This document shows, in pieces, positions 41,827 to 49,821 of a stretch of DNA of 60,243 nucleotides; within the stretch, counting starts at the first letter, position 1, and the number at the start of each line of letters is the position of its first letter. The position numbers were made by a program, and so were the translations under genes. The notes below the pieces were generated by a model. That model saw only the letters and a program-made list of their open reading frames with translations, was not told where the DNA came from and did not search any database. Origin of the DNA: an uncultured Clostridia bacterium (lineage in GTDB: Bacteria; Bacillota; Clostridia; Christensenellales; Aristaeellaceae); assembly GCA_934631025.1 (NCBI GenBank), contig CAKTXR010000014.1:1-60243 (forward strand). Reading direction: 5' to 3'.

Positions 41827-42588
41827 TCAAATCGGAACACGGAACAGCTTCTCCATCAGCGGAATATAGACCGCTGGATCGCCGGAGGTCATGAACCTCA
41901 CGCCGCCCTCGCCGTCCTCGCGGAGCAGACCGCCCTTTTCGAGCAGATCGGTCAGGCGGCGCGCCGTGCCGTCGTTGCCGTCCACAAGCGGAACATTCGG
42001 CAGCAGTTCGGACAGGACGCGCTTCAAAAACACATAGTGCGTGCAGCCCAGCACAACCGCGTCCAGCTGAACGCCCTCGTAATCGGACAGCATATCCCGC
42101 AGATACGCGCGCACAGGCTCGCCGCTCAGATCGCCGCTCTCCACAAACTCCATCAATCCGGCGCACGGCCTGATGAGCGCGTGCTCGCCGTATTTCTCGT
42201 TCAGGAGCTGGAATTTGTGCTGCTTGAGCGTCGCCGGCGTGGCCAGCACGAGGATTTTTCCGCCCTTCCAGAGGAAAGACGCGGGCTTCAGCGCCGGCTC
42301 CATGCCCACGACGGGAATGCTCAGCGTCTCCCGCAGCGTGGCCACGGCGGCCGATGTGGCGGTGTTGCACGCCACGACCAGCGCCTTCACATCCTCGGCC
42401 ATGAGAACGTCCGCCATGCGCATGGCCAGCGCGCGGATTTCGCTCTCGCTCTTCGTGCCGTAGGGCGCGTTGAGATTGTCGCCATAATAGATGAAACGCT
42501 CCCGGGGCAGGCGGCGCATCACGTCCCGCAGCACGCTTACGCCGCCCACGCCGGAATCGAAAATGCCAATGGGCCTGTTTTTATCCAT
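41827..42588 (-). CDS. murI: Glutamate racemase
   Basis: A 253-residue cofactor-independent racemase that makes D-glutamate for peptidoglycan. Motifs: GIFDSGVGG at residues 8-16, YYGDNLNAPYG, the first catalytic Cys in VACNTATSAA near residue 74, and the second in VVLGCTHYVFL near 185. The full normal length is present. It starts 9 bases after the YebC gene on the same strand and ends at a terminator, so both are co-transcribed from the YebC promoter. Confidence 0.96.
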   Translation of the reverse strand: MDKNRPIGIFDSGVGGVSVLRDVMRRLPRERFIYYGDNLNAPYGTKSESEIRALAMRMADVLMAEDVKALVVACNTATSAAVATLRETLSIPVVGMEPALKPASFLWKGGKILVLATPATLKQHKFQLLNEKYGEHALIRPCAGLMEFVESGDLSGEPVRAYLRDMLSDYEGVQLDAVVLGCTHYVFLKRVLSELLPNVPLVDGNDGTARRLTDLLEKGGLLREDGEGGVRFMTSGDPAVYIPLMEKLFRVPI

Positions 42589-42597
42589 GATGACGGA

Positions 42598-43350
42598 TCA
42601 GTCGTCCTCTTCTTCGTCCTCGGGCAGTTCCGCGTCGTGATAGACGTTCTGGGTGTCGTCGTAGTCATCCAGCTCGTCCAGCAGGCGCTGAACCTTCTCC
42701 ACCGTCTCGGGATCGGTGACGGCGGTGGTGGTGGTGGGCACCATGCGGCGATCGGCCTCCAGGAAGGTGCAGCCGGCCTTTTCGAGATTCTCGCGCACTT
42801 CGGAGAAGGAGGAGGGATCGGTGTAGACGGTGGCGACGCCATCGCCGATTTCCACATCGTCCGCGCCCGCATCCAGCGCCAGCATCATCAGCTCGTCCTC
42901 GTCGAGGCCCTTGCTGTTGTCGATGACGATCACGCCCTTGTGCTCGAACTTCCAGGAGACGCAGCCGGTCGCGCCCAGACCCTTGCCAAACTTGTCGAAC
43001 AGATGGCGGATCTCGGAAGCGGTGCGGTTGAGGTTGTCGGTCACCACGTCCACGATCACGGCCACGCCGCCGTCGGCATAGCCCTCGTAGGAAACCTCCT
43101 TGTAGGACGCGCCGCTGCCCTCGCCCGCCGCCTTCGCGATGGAGCGCTTGATGTTGTCGTTGGGCATGTTGTTGGCCTTGGCCTTGGCGATGACGTCGCG
43201 CAATTTACCGTTAGTGGCCGGATCGGCGCTGCCGCCCTCGCGCACGGCGATGGCGATTTCACGGCCGATCTTGGTGAAGATCTTGCCCTTCTGCGCGTCG
43301 GTCTTTTCTTTCTTATGCTTGATGGTCGTCCATTTATTATGTCCGGACAT
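42598..43350 (-). CDS. YebC/PmpR-family DNA- or ribosome-associated protein
   Basis: A 250-residue protein with the family's start (MSGHNKWTTIKHKKEKTDAQ), IAVREGG, NDNIKRSIAKAAGEG and YEGYADGGVAVIVD. The family was named for transcription regulators; later work links members to translation of difficult peptide stretches. GGGGGAG lies upstream of the ATG. It heads a two-gene unit with murI. The acidic C-terminal tail is typical. Confidence 0.95.
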   Translation of the reverse strand: MSGHNKWTTIKHKKEKTDAQKGKIFTKIGREIAIAVREGGSADPATNGKLRDVIAKAKANNMPNDNIKRSIAKAAGEGSGASYKEVSYEGYADGGVAVIVDVVTDNLNRTASEIRHLFDKFGKGLGATGCVSWKFEHKGVIVIDNSKGLDEDELMMLALDAGADDVEIGDGVATVYTDPSSFSEVRENLEKAGCTFLEADRRMVPTTTTAVTDPETVEKVQRLLDELDDYDDTQNVYHDAELPEDEEEDD

Positions 43351-43388
43351 TGCCTGTCAGCTCCCCCGTAAAAAATTTCATACGCTTT

Positions 43389-43417
43389 ATAATACCATAA
43401 ATCCCGCCCGAAATCAA
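43389..43417 (-). promoter_or_regulatory. Promoter of the YebC-murI unit
   Basis: Minus strand TTGATT (43412-43417), 17 bases, TATTAT (43389-43394). Confidence 0.7.
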
Positions 43418-43505
43418 GACGCGCCGCCCACATTGCCCCGCACTTCACGCAAAAATAAAGGTCGATGGGACGCAATGGACGGCGCGCATATGAAATTCGC
43501 TTTTC

Positions 43506-44267
43506 TTACCAGTCGCTGCTCCAGTCGGTATCGCTGGAATCCCAGCTGTCATAATCGGTATCCCAGTCGCTGTCCGAGGAGGAGTCGCTCTCGTGATAGT
43601 ATTCCGTGTCGGAGAAATCCTCCACGCCGTAATAGTCGTTGTAGGAATCGCCCTGATAGTATTCGGACGCGTCGTCGCGCAGCGCTTCGTCGATCGAATC
43701 GGCCAGCATCCAGCCGTCCACATCGTAATAATACCAGTCGCTGTCCTGATAGTAATAATAGTCGTCGTCATAGTAATAGTAGCCGCGGCGGGGATTGCGC
43801 ATGTAGAGGAAGAACGCGACGACCACAACCACAATCAGTATCGCCGCAATCCAGCAGGCCTGCCGGCGCTGACGTCTCGCCGCCATGGGCGTGCGCTGCG
43901 CGGCGCTCTGCTCACGGCGCAGCGCCACCTCGCTCTTCAGCTTCTGATACAGCTCGTTGACCGCGTACGCCTCGTCCGGCCCCTCATAGCGCACCGCGCG
44001 CGAGCCGTCCGCCTTGTTCTTGTACACGACGAAACGATCGTTTTCGTCCTTATAGATGCCGAACGCCTTCGGCTCGCGGTAATCCTCGCCGATGAAAAAG
44101 CGCATCCGCTCGAGCGGCATATTCTTCGAACGGCAGAACGCCTTCAGCTCCTCGATCGTTTTAGGCACGTCCACCTGTGCCGCGCGGGGATTGGCCGCGC
44201 CGCAGGCCGGACATTTCACGTCCGTTTCGGGATAGAAATTCCCGCAGTTTTCGCACTTGATGTTCAT
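43506..44267 (-). CDS. Zinc-ribbon membrane protein with Tyr/Asp-rich tail
   Basis: A 253-residue protein. The N-terminus is a zinc ribbon (CENCGNFYPETDVKCPACG, residues 5-23). A middle domain (about 35-115) is followed by a basic stretch and one membrane helix (about 137-156, WIAAILIVVVVVAFFLYM). The last 95 residues are dominated by Tyr, Asp and Ser, including runs of four Tyr. Positive charges before the helix place the zinc ribbon inside and the tail outside. GCGAGGAC precedes the ATG. It lies 54 bases after the XpaC-like gene on the same strand. I do not recognise the family; a cell-surface or metal-binding role is only a guess. Confidence 0.7.
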   Translation of the reverse strand: MNIKCENCGNFYPETDVKCPACGAANPRAAQVDVPKTIEELKAFCRSKNMPLERMRFFIGEDYREPKAFGIYKDENDRFVVYKNKADGSRAVRYEGPDEAYAVNELYQKLKSEVALRREQSAAQRTPMAARRQRRQACWIAAILIVVVVVAFFLYMRNPRRGYYYYDDDYYYYQDSDWYYYDVDGWMLADSIDEALRDDASEYYQGDSYNDYYGVEDFSDTEYYHESDSSSDSDWDTDYDSWDSSDTDWSSDW

Positions 44268-44321
44268 AATTGTCCTCGCTTTTATGCTTCAGGTCGGTAG
44301 ATGCTCATCTGCGCTCCCCTG

Positions 44322-45422
44322 TCAATGGCCGCCCTGCGATTTGAGCTTGAAGTCGCTCTCTTTCAGGCCGTCGGCCGCCATCATGTTTTCCAGCACCTCG
44401 ATGTCGGAATTGATGTCGATCGCCTGCGTCGAGAAGAGCTGATCCAGCTGCTTTTCAAAGCCCTTGATCAGCGTGTCCATGATCTGGCTGATCTGCTGCT
44501 TCGAGGCGGTGATGTTGTCGCCCTCGATGCCCTGCTCCTCCAGGAGCGCGTAGGAATCGAGCAGCTTGAGCGTCGTAGGCAGATAGTAATTCATGAATTT
44601 GCGGATCTCGCCCAGCTTTTCCGGACGCTTGCGCACAATCTCGAATATATGCGACGTAATGCCCTCGATGCGGTCGATCTTCCCCGAAATTTCCGCGTCG
44701 GCAATGCGGTCGTTCAGGCTGCGGATCTCGCTCAGATAGCGGCCGAACTGATCGTCCTCGCCCTTGGCGGTTTTCGCGTTCGCGGCATTGGCCTGCGCCG
44801 CTTTCTGTTCAGGCGCCTTCTGCGCTTCAGGCTCGGGCGCGCTTTCCGGCTCGGGATCGGCATAGATTACGGCCTTGCCGCGCTTGATGTTGTCGGTGTG
44901 GATGTGAATGTCCACGCGCTGATTTTTCGGCGCGCTCCACGACATATCGTCCACGCCGTCCAGCACGATGCAGCCGCGGTTGTGATCGATATAGGTCGTC
45001 AGGCCGAAATAGCCCTGATCGATCATCGTTTGCAGCTCTTTTTCAACGGTGTCGATGCTCTCGTTGCAGCGCGCGGCCATCTCGGCCAGCGCCACCGGCG
45101 AACGCCCGCCGATGACAGAGAGATACTTGCGGAAGCGCTGCTCGCGCTTTCGGCTCTTCTCGCCCCACACGGTCAGACCCAGCCCGCACGCGAACACCAG
45201 CGCGCCCCAGCCGCCGATGCTCAGCGCCATATACACCAGCGAGCAGAGCATCGTGGTCACGCCCATGTTGCGCATCTTCCGCGCCGCGTTCCGGCCGCGC
45301 CCGAAGCCCTTGAGCTTCTTCAGGAGCATAATCAGCCCGATCGGTGGAAACACCGCCAGCATAATGGTCGTGCCGATCATGCTCTTGTCAAATTCAAAGT
45401 TCATATCCCATTCTCTGCTCAC
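44322..45422 (-). CDS. XpaC-like membrane protein
   Basis: A 366-residue protein. Two or three helices lie in the first 90 residues (IGTTIMLAVFPPIGLIMLL; VYMALSIGGWGALVFACGLGL). A winged-helix-like region follows, then an Ala/Glu/Lys-rich linker and a helical C-terminal domain with YYLPTTLKLLDSY, the hallmark of the XpaC family (5-bromo-4-chloroindolyl phosphate hydrolysis protein). The biochemical role of that family is not settled. The frame starts with GTG at 45422; an in-frame ATG at 45404 is also possible. It seems co-transcribed with the zinc-ribbon gene. Confidence 0.8.
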   Translation of the reverse strand: MSREWDMNFEFDKSMIGTTIMLAVFPPIGLIMLLKKLKGFGRGRNAARKMRNMGVTTMLCSLVYMALSIGGWGALVFACGLGLTVWGEKSRKREQRFRKYLSVIGGRSPVALAEMAARCNESIDTVEKELQTMIDQGYFGLTTYIDHNRGCIVLDGVDDMSWSAPKNQRVDIHIHTDNIKRGKAVIYADPEPESAPEPEAQKAPEQKAAQANAANAKTAKGEDDQFGRYLSEIRSLNDRIADAEISGKIDRIEGITSHIFEIVRKRPEKLGEIRKFMNYYLPTTLKLLDSYALLEEQGIEGDNITASKQQISQIMDTLIKGFEKQLDQLFSTQAIDINSDIEVLENMMAADGLKESDFKLKSQGGH

Positions 45423-45530
45423 TGCTCAGCCAATCCTTTCAGCAACGTTTAACCGCCGCGCCGCGCTGCGTTCACATTCTAATCTGCGAACGAACCTGCC
45501 GCAGATACCTCTTATTGTCTATTATAGCAT

Positions 45531-45539
45531 ATTCCCGTC
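45531..45539 (-). promoter_or_regulatory. Extended -10 promoter of the XpaC-like gene
   Basis: Minus strand TGCTATAAT, with TTTCAT at the -35 distance. The leader would be about 100 bases. Confidence 0.55.
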
Positions 45540-45571
45540 AAAAATGAAAGACATCAAGCGTTCCTTATCAA

Positions 45572-45621
45572 AATCTAATACAAGAGCGCCCGAACGGAAG
45601 CTCCCTCCGTCCGGACGCTCT
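45572..45621 (-). terminator. Terminator of alaS
   Basis: A 16-bp stem with G-U pairs (45606-45621 with 45583-45598) and a seven-base loop is followed by TGTATTAGATTTT. Confidence 0.8.
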
Positions 45622-45634
45622 GTCCATTATGAAA

Positions 45635-47629
45635 TTACTTGCCGATGACGGCCTTGATGCGGCGCACGCCCGCGCTCGAGGCCTCTTCCTTGACGATCTT
45701 GAAGGACTTCAGATCGCCGGTGTTGCTCGCATGCGGGCCGCCGCAGATCTCCTTGGAGAACGGCCCCATGGTGTACACCTTGACGCGCTCGCCGTACTTG
45801 CTCTCGAACAGGCCGGTCGCGCCCTGCGCCTTGGCCTCGTCGACGGTCATCTCCTCGCAGGTGATCGGCACGGCGGCGGCGATGTACTCGTTGACCAGCT
45901 TCTCGGTCTCCTTCTTCTCCTCGTCGGTCATCTTGCGCGGGAAGCTGAAGTCGAAGCGCAGGCGCTCGGCGGTGATGTTCGAGCCCTTCTGATTGACCTC
46001 GGGGCCGAGCACCTTGCGCAGCGCGGCCTGAAGCAGGTGCGTGGCGGTGTGCAGCTTGGTGGTCTCCTCGGTGTGATCGGCCAGTCCGCCCTTGAAGCGC
46101 TGCTCAGCGCCGGCGTGGGACTTCTCCTGATGCGCCTTGAAGCGCTCGTCGAAGCCCTTCTCGTCGACAGTCAGGCCGTTCTCGCCGGCCAGCTCGACGG
46201 TCAGCTCGATCGGATAGCCGTAGGTGTCGTACAGCTTGAAGGCGGTGCGGCCGTCGATGACGGTCATGCTCTTCATGAACGCGTCGATCTGATCGACGAT
46301 GTTCTCGGGCAGAGCGCCGCTTTCCTGGGCCGCCTTGAGGGTATTCAGCATCTCGCTCATCTCGGGCGTGGGGCGCAGCGTGGAAATCGCGTTCTTCAGC
46401 GCCTCGGCGGTATCCGCCTTCTCGGCGACGGCGGTCTTGAGCGCGGCCATGGCGGCGTTCACGCGGTTGATGTTATTGAGCACCTTGTCGAACTCGCGCA
46501 GACCCTGCTTGAGCGTGCGCTGGAAGCGCTCCTCCTCCAGCCGCAGCTGCTCGAGTATGTTGGCCTCGTTGCGCTTCAGCTCGGGATAGACGTTCTCGTA
46601 CTGATGGATGATCACCTTGGCGATCTCGCAGGTGGAGCCTTCCGGCAGGCCGAGCTTCATGCCATGGCGCACGGCGCGGCGGATCAGGCGGCGCAGCACA
46701 TAGCCCTGATCGACGTTGGAGGGCGTCACGCCGCGGTCGTCGCCGATGATGATGGTCGCGGTGCGCATATGGTCGGCCACGATGCGGAAGGAGCGGGTGT
46801 ATTCGTCGTCGGGATTGTAGGTCTTGCCGGACAGCTCGGCGATCTTGGCGATGATGTCGCTGAACAGGTCGGTCTCATAGACGGACTTCGCGCCGGTCAG
46901 CACGCCGATGGTGCGTTCGAGGCCCATGCCGGTGTCGACGTTCTTCTGCACCAGCGGGATGTAGCTGCCGTCGGCCTGCTTGTTATACTGCATGAACACA
47001 TCGTTCCAGATCTCCAGATAGCGGCCGCAGTCGCAGGCGGGGGAACAGTTCGGGCCGCAGGCGGGCTTGTCGGTGATGATGAACATCTCGGTGTCCGGGC
47101 CGCAGGGGCCGGTCGTACCGGCGGGGCCCCACCAGTTGTTCTTGCGCGGCAGGAAGAAGATGTGATCCTCGGCCACGCCGTTTTGCTTCCAGTAGTTCGC
47201 AGCCTCGTCGTCGCGCGGCACGCTGTCGTCGCCCCCGAACACAGAGAACGCGAGACGATCCTTGTCGATCCCAAGCCACTTCGGGCTGGTCAGGAATTCC
47301 CAGCTCCACGCGATGGCTTCCTTCTTAAAGTAGTCGCCCAGCGACCAGTTACCCAGCATTTCGAAGAATGTGCAGTGGCTGCTGTCGCCCACCTCGTCGA
47401 TGTCGCCGGTGCGGATGCACTTCTGCACGTCGGTCAGGCGCGTACCCATGGGGTGCTTCTCGCCCAGCAGATAGGGCACCAGCGGGTGCATACCGGCGGT
47501 GGTGAACAGCACGGTGGGGTCGTTCTCCGGAATGACGGAGGCGCTGGGGATGACGGCATGGCCGTGCTCCTGATAGAACTTCAGGAACAGCGAGCGGAGC
47601 TGAGCGGCGCTCTTGATGTTGGAATTCAT
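45635..47629 (-). CDS. alaS: Alanyl-tRNA synthetase lacking the C-terminal C-Ala domain
   Basis: A 664-residue synthetase that charges tRNA-Ala. The catalytic core has FFEMLGNWSLGDYFKKEAI (class II motif) and GMGLERTIGVL. The editing domain has HTATHLLQAALRKVLG near residue 523 and CGGPHASNTGD near 628, both with zinc ligands. The protein stops right after the editing domain, so the oligomerisation/C-Ala domain found in the usual 870-residue enzyme is missing. An extra segment of about 75 residues lies before IDGRTAFKLYDTYG. A T-box leader upstream ties expression to uncharged tRNA-Ala, which supports a working housekeeping role. Confidence 0.93.
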   Translation of the reverse strand: MNSNIKSAAQLRSLFLKFYQEHGHAVIPSASVIPENDPTVLFTTAGMHPLVPYLLGEKHPMGTRLTDVQKCIRTGDIDEVGDSSHCTFFEMLGNWSLGDYFKKEAIAWSWEFLTSPKWLGIDKDRLAFSVFGGDDSVPRDDEAANYWKQNGVAEDHIFFLPRKNNWWGPAGTTGPCGPDTEMFIITDKPACGPNCSPACDCGRYLEIWNDVFMQYNKQADGSYIPLVQKNVDTGMGLERTIGVLTGAKSVYETDLFSDIIAKIAELSGKTYNPDDEYTRSFRIVADHMRTATIIIGDDRGVTPSNVDQGYVLRRLIRRAVRHGMKLGLPEGSTCEIAKVIIHQYENVYPELKRNEANILEQLRLEEERFQRTLKQGLREFDKVLNNINRVNAAMAALKTAVAEKADTAEALKNAISTLRPTPEMSEMLNTLKAAQESGALPENIVDQIDAFMKSMTVIDGRTAFKLYDTYGYPIELTVELAGENGLTVDEKGFDERFKAHQEKSHAGAEQRFKGGLADHTEETTKLHTATHLLQAALRKVLGPEVNQKGSNITAERLRFDFSFPRKMTDEEKKETEKLVNEYIAAAVPITCEEMTVDEAKAQGATGLFESKYGERVKVYTMGPFSKEICGGPHASNTGDLKSFKIVKEEASSAGVRRIKAVIGK

Positions 47630-47663
47630 GGCAAAATCATCCTTTCATGATGGTGAATATAAA

Positions 47664-47898
47664 AAATGCGCCTTATCGCTGCAAGGACGAAAAGACGCAT
47701 TCGCGGTACCACCTTGATTGACCCGCCCGATCGGGCGAATCCTCTCGCAGCGCCATAACGCGCGCCACTCGCCCCGCCATTTCCGGCGGAGAGCTGATGA
47801 AGGGGCGTTCACGCGGCGGCCGTCCGGCTCGCACCCTGCGCCGGCTCTCTGAAAACAGCCCTTCCACGCTACTGATCTTCGTCATCGCTTCATATACA
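47664..47898 (-). ncRNA. T-box leader of alaS
   Basis: The conserved T-box sequence AAGGTGGTACCGCG lies at about 47694-47707 on the minus strand. A terminator follows: AATGCGTC with GCGCATT, then TTTTTT. Stem I lies upstream, and a GCC triplet in GTGAACGCCCCTTC (about 47810) is a reasonable alanine specifier; I could not fold it rigorously. Uncharged tRNA-Ala would stabilise the antiterminator. Confidence 0.9.
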
Positions 47899-47904
47899 TT
47901 CCCT

Positions 47905-47932
47905 ATTATAGCCGCGCCGCGCAAAATGTCAA
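47905..47932 (-). promoter_or_regulatory. Promoter of the alaS T-box transcript
   Basis: Minus strand TTGACA (47927-47932), 16 bases, TATAAT (47905-47910). Confidence 0.8.
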
Positions 47933-47951
47933 ATTAAGTTTCGGGCACGAC

Positions 47952-48299
47952 TCATCGATCGAGTATGTGAACATCGCCAATCATGCGCTCCGGCGTGCGG
48001 TTATAGGCCTTCCAGGCCAGATAGAACGCATAGAGCACCGCGGCGGCCTGCGCCAGCGCGCCGACGAGCTTCACCAGCGGCCCGAGCAGCGGGATCCAGC
48101 CCAGCAGCGCGCCGGCAATGCCGAATACGAGTTTGAGCGCGATCACCGCAAGGCAGAACACCAGCCCCTGATTGGCGCAGAACCGGCCGAGCTTCGAATC
48201 CGGACAGGCAATCAGCGGGATGGGAAACAGCACGCAGCCCAGCGCCGCCATAAGATTGTTCTTCTTCAGATCCTCGGAATCAAAATGCACATAGTCCAT
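47952..48299 (-). CDS. Small membrane protein (DUF4870-like)
   Basis: A 115-residue protein with three hydrophobic stretches (about 17-30, 44-66 and 72-92). The arrangement, with FCANQGLVFCLAVIALKLVF in the middle, resembles DUF4870 small membrane proteins, whose role is unknown. I chose the ATG at 48299 since GGAGGGG lies 8 bases upstream; the frame extends to 48365 but that part lies upstream of the -10. It stands alone between the alaS leader and a divergent transporter gene. Confidence 0.75.
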   Translation of the reverse strand: MDYVHFDSEDLKKNNLMAALGCVLFPIPLIACPDSKLGRFCANQGLVFCLAVIALKLVFGIAGALLGWIPLLGPLVKLVGALAQAAAVLYAFYLAWKAYNRTPERMIGDVHILDR

Positions 48300-48336
48300 A
48301 ACTCCAGCCCCTCCATTGTTTTTTTCACTGTGCCCT

Positions 48337-48345
48337 ATTATAGCA
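48337..48345 (-). promoter_or_regulatory. Extended -10 promoter of the small membrane protein gene
   Basis: Minus strand TGCTATAAT; no good -35. The start would be near 48330. Confidence 0.55.
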
Positions 48346-48415
48346 CACGCCGGATCGCCTTTCACGCGCCTTTGCTTATGCTTTGCTTAAAAAATGCTGA
48401 GAGCGCGCCGTGCGG

Positions 48416-48445
48416 TTGACAAACGGCTCTCCGCGCGTATATAAT
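48416..48445 (+). promoter_or_regulatory. Promoter of the AI-2E-family transporter gene
   Basis: Consensus TTGACA (48416-48421), 18 bases, consensus TATAAT (48440-48445). Confidence 0.8.
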
Positions 48446-48500
48446 CAGACCAATCGGGAAAGCACATCCGCCGCGGCGCGCGCCGCAGAGAGGACATAAC

Positions 48501-49676
48501 ATGAAACGAGATTACCGCCTACTGAAGATCAGCGTGCATCTGGGCGTCGCCGCGCTGATTTTATGGATGATTACGCACTACTGGCCGGCCGTAGAGCGCT
48601 TCGCCGCGCTGATTGTGAGCGCCGCCGCGCCGTTGATCGCCGGCTGCGTCATCGCCTACGCCGTCAACATCCTCATGGCGTTCTATGAAAAGCATCTGCC
48701 CCGCCGCATCGGCAAACTGAAGCTCGAAAAAGGCCGGCGCGCCGTGAGCCTGCTCCTGGCCGTCTGCTCTCTCGCGGTGATTGTCGCGCTGCTCTTGACG
48801 ATCGTCATTCCGGAGCTGATCGAGGGTGTGCGGCTGCTGGCGCGCGAGGCCCCGCCGGCGCTGGAGCGGCTGGTGGCGTGGATCGGCGAAAAGACCACCG
48901 TGGACGGCGAAAGCGTGCTGCCCGAGGGCGTGACCACCTGGCTCGGCGCGCTCAGTCTCGATTCCGAGGGCCTGCTGCAATGGGCGCTCTCTCAGATCGA
49001 CCGCATCGTGCCCGCCGTGGTCAACGTGGTCTCGTCGGTATTCTCGATCGTCGTGTCGGTCATGCTCTCGGCGATCTTCGCCGTCTATCTGCTCTGCGGC
49101 AAGGAAAAACTGGCCGCGCAGATCAACACGCTCATGGATGTGTACTTAAAGCCCCGCCGCGCCGCCGCCATCCGCCATGTGCTGGAGACGCTCAACGAGT
49201 GCTTCCACAGCTATATCGTCGGCCAGTGTCTCGAGGCGCTGATACTGGGCGCGCTCTGCACGCTGGGGATGCTGATCTTCCGCTTCCCATACGCCGTCAT
49301 GGTGGGCACGCTGGTCGGCTTTACGGCGCTCATCCCCATCGCCGGCGCGTATATCGGCGCGTTTGTGGGCGCGTTCGTGATCTTCACGGTCGATCCCCTC
49401 AAGGCGCTGCTGTTCCTCGTCTATATCGTGGTGCTCCAGCAGATCGAGGGCAATCTCATCTACCCGCGCGTGGTCGGCACGTCGCTGGGACTGCCCGGCA
49501 TATGGGTGCTGGCCGCGGTGATGATCGGCGGTCATGTGGACGGCGTGGTCGGCATGATGCTGGGCGTGCCGCTGTGCGCCGCGCTGTACAGGCTGCTGCG
49601 CGAGGACGTTCAGCGCCGCCGCGCACTGGCCGCCAAACCGGAGGACGAGGAACCGGAGCAGCGCGCCGCGTCGTAA
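48501..49676 (+). CDS. AI-2E family transporter (PerM/YhhT type)
   Basis: A 391-residue membrane protein of the AI-2E exporter family. Early helices (about 13-65) lead to a soluble middle region (about 105-165) and four to five more helices. The conserved C-terminal part holds GFTALIPIAGAYIGAFVGAF and the signature QQIEGNLIYPRVVG then LPGIWVLAAVMIGG. Characterised members move autoinducer-2 or act as Na+/H+ antiporters; which applies here cannot be read. It is a single-gene unit with a strong promoter. I see no terminator behind it. Confidence 0.92.
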   Translation: MKRDYRLLKISVHLGVAALILWMITHYWPAVERFAALIVSAAAPLIAGCVIAYAVNILMAFYEKHLPRRIGKLKLEKGRRAVSLLLAVCSLAVIVALLLTIVIPELIEGVRLLAREAPPALERLVAWIGEKTTVDGESVLPEGVTTWLGALSLDSEGLLQWALSQIDRIVPAVVNVVSSVFSIVVSVMLSAIFAVYLLCGKEKLAAQINTLMDVYLKPRRAAAIRHVLETLNECFHSYIVGQCLEALILGALCTLGMLIFRFPYAVMVGTLVGFTALIPIAGAYIGAFVGAFVIFTVDPLKALLFLVYIVVLQQIEGNLIYPRVVGTSLGLPGIWVLAAVMIGGHVDGVVGMMLGVPLCAALYRLLREDVQRRRALAAKPEDEEPEQRAAS

Positions 49677-49723
49677 GGTCGTAAGGATGTTTATTTCAGT
49701 CAAGCGCCGTCTTTATTTCGGGC

Positions 49724-49752
49724 GTGAAACCGGCGCGATTCCGTGCTATAAT
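49724..49752 (+). promoter_or_regulatory. Promoter of the DUF5696-like glycosidase gene
   Basis: GTGAAA (49724-49729), 17 bases, TATAAT (49747-49752) with a TG one base upstream (extended -10). Confidence 0.65.
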
Positions 49753-49821
49753 CAGCAGTGACGGCGTGCATTCCAGACACGCGCCGATCAAGCCGCGCAT
49801 CACCGAAAGGAGACTCCCGCC

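Noticed and set aside
48300..48365. Longer start for the small membrane protein
   Set aside because: The extension contains the -10 element itself, while the ATG at 48299 has a good ribosome site.
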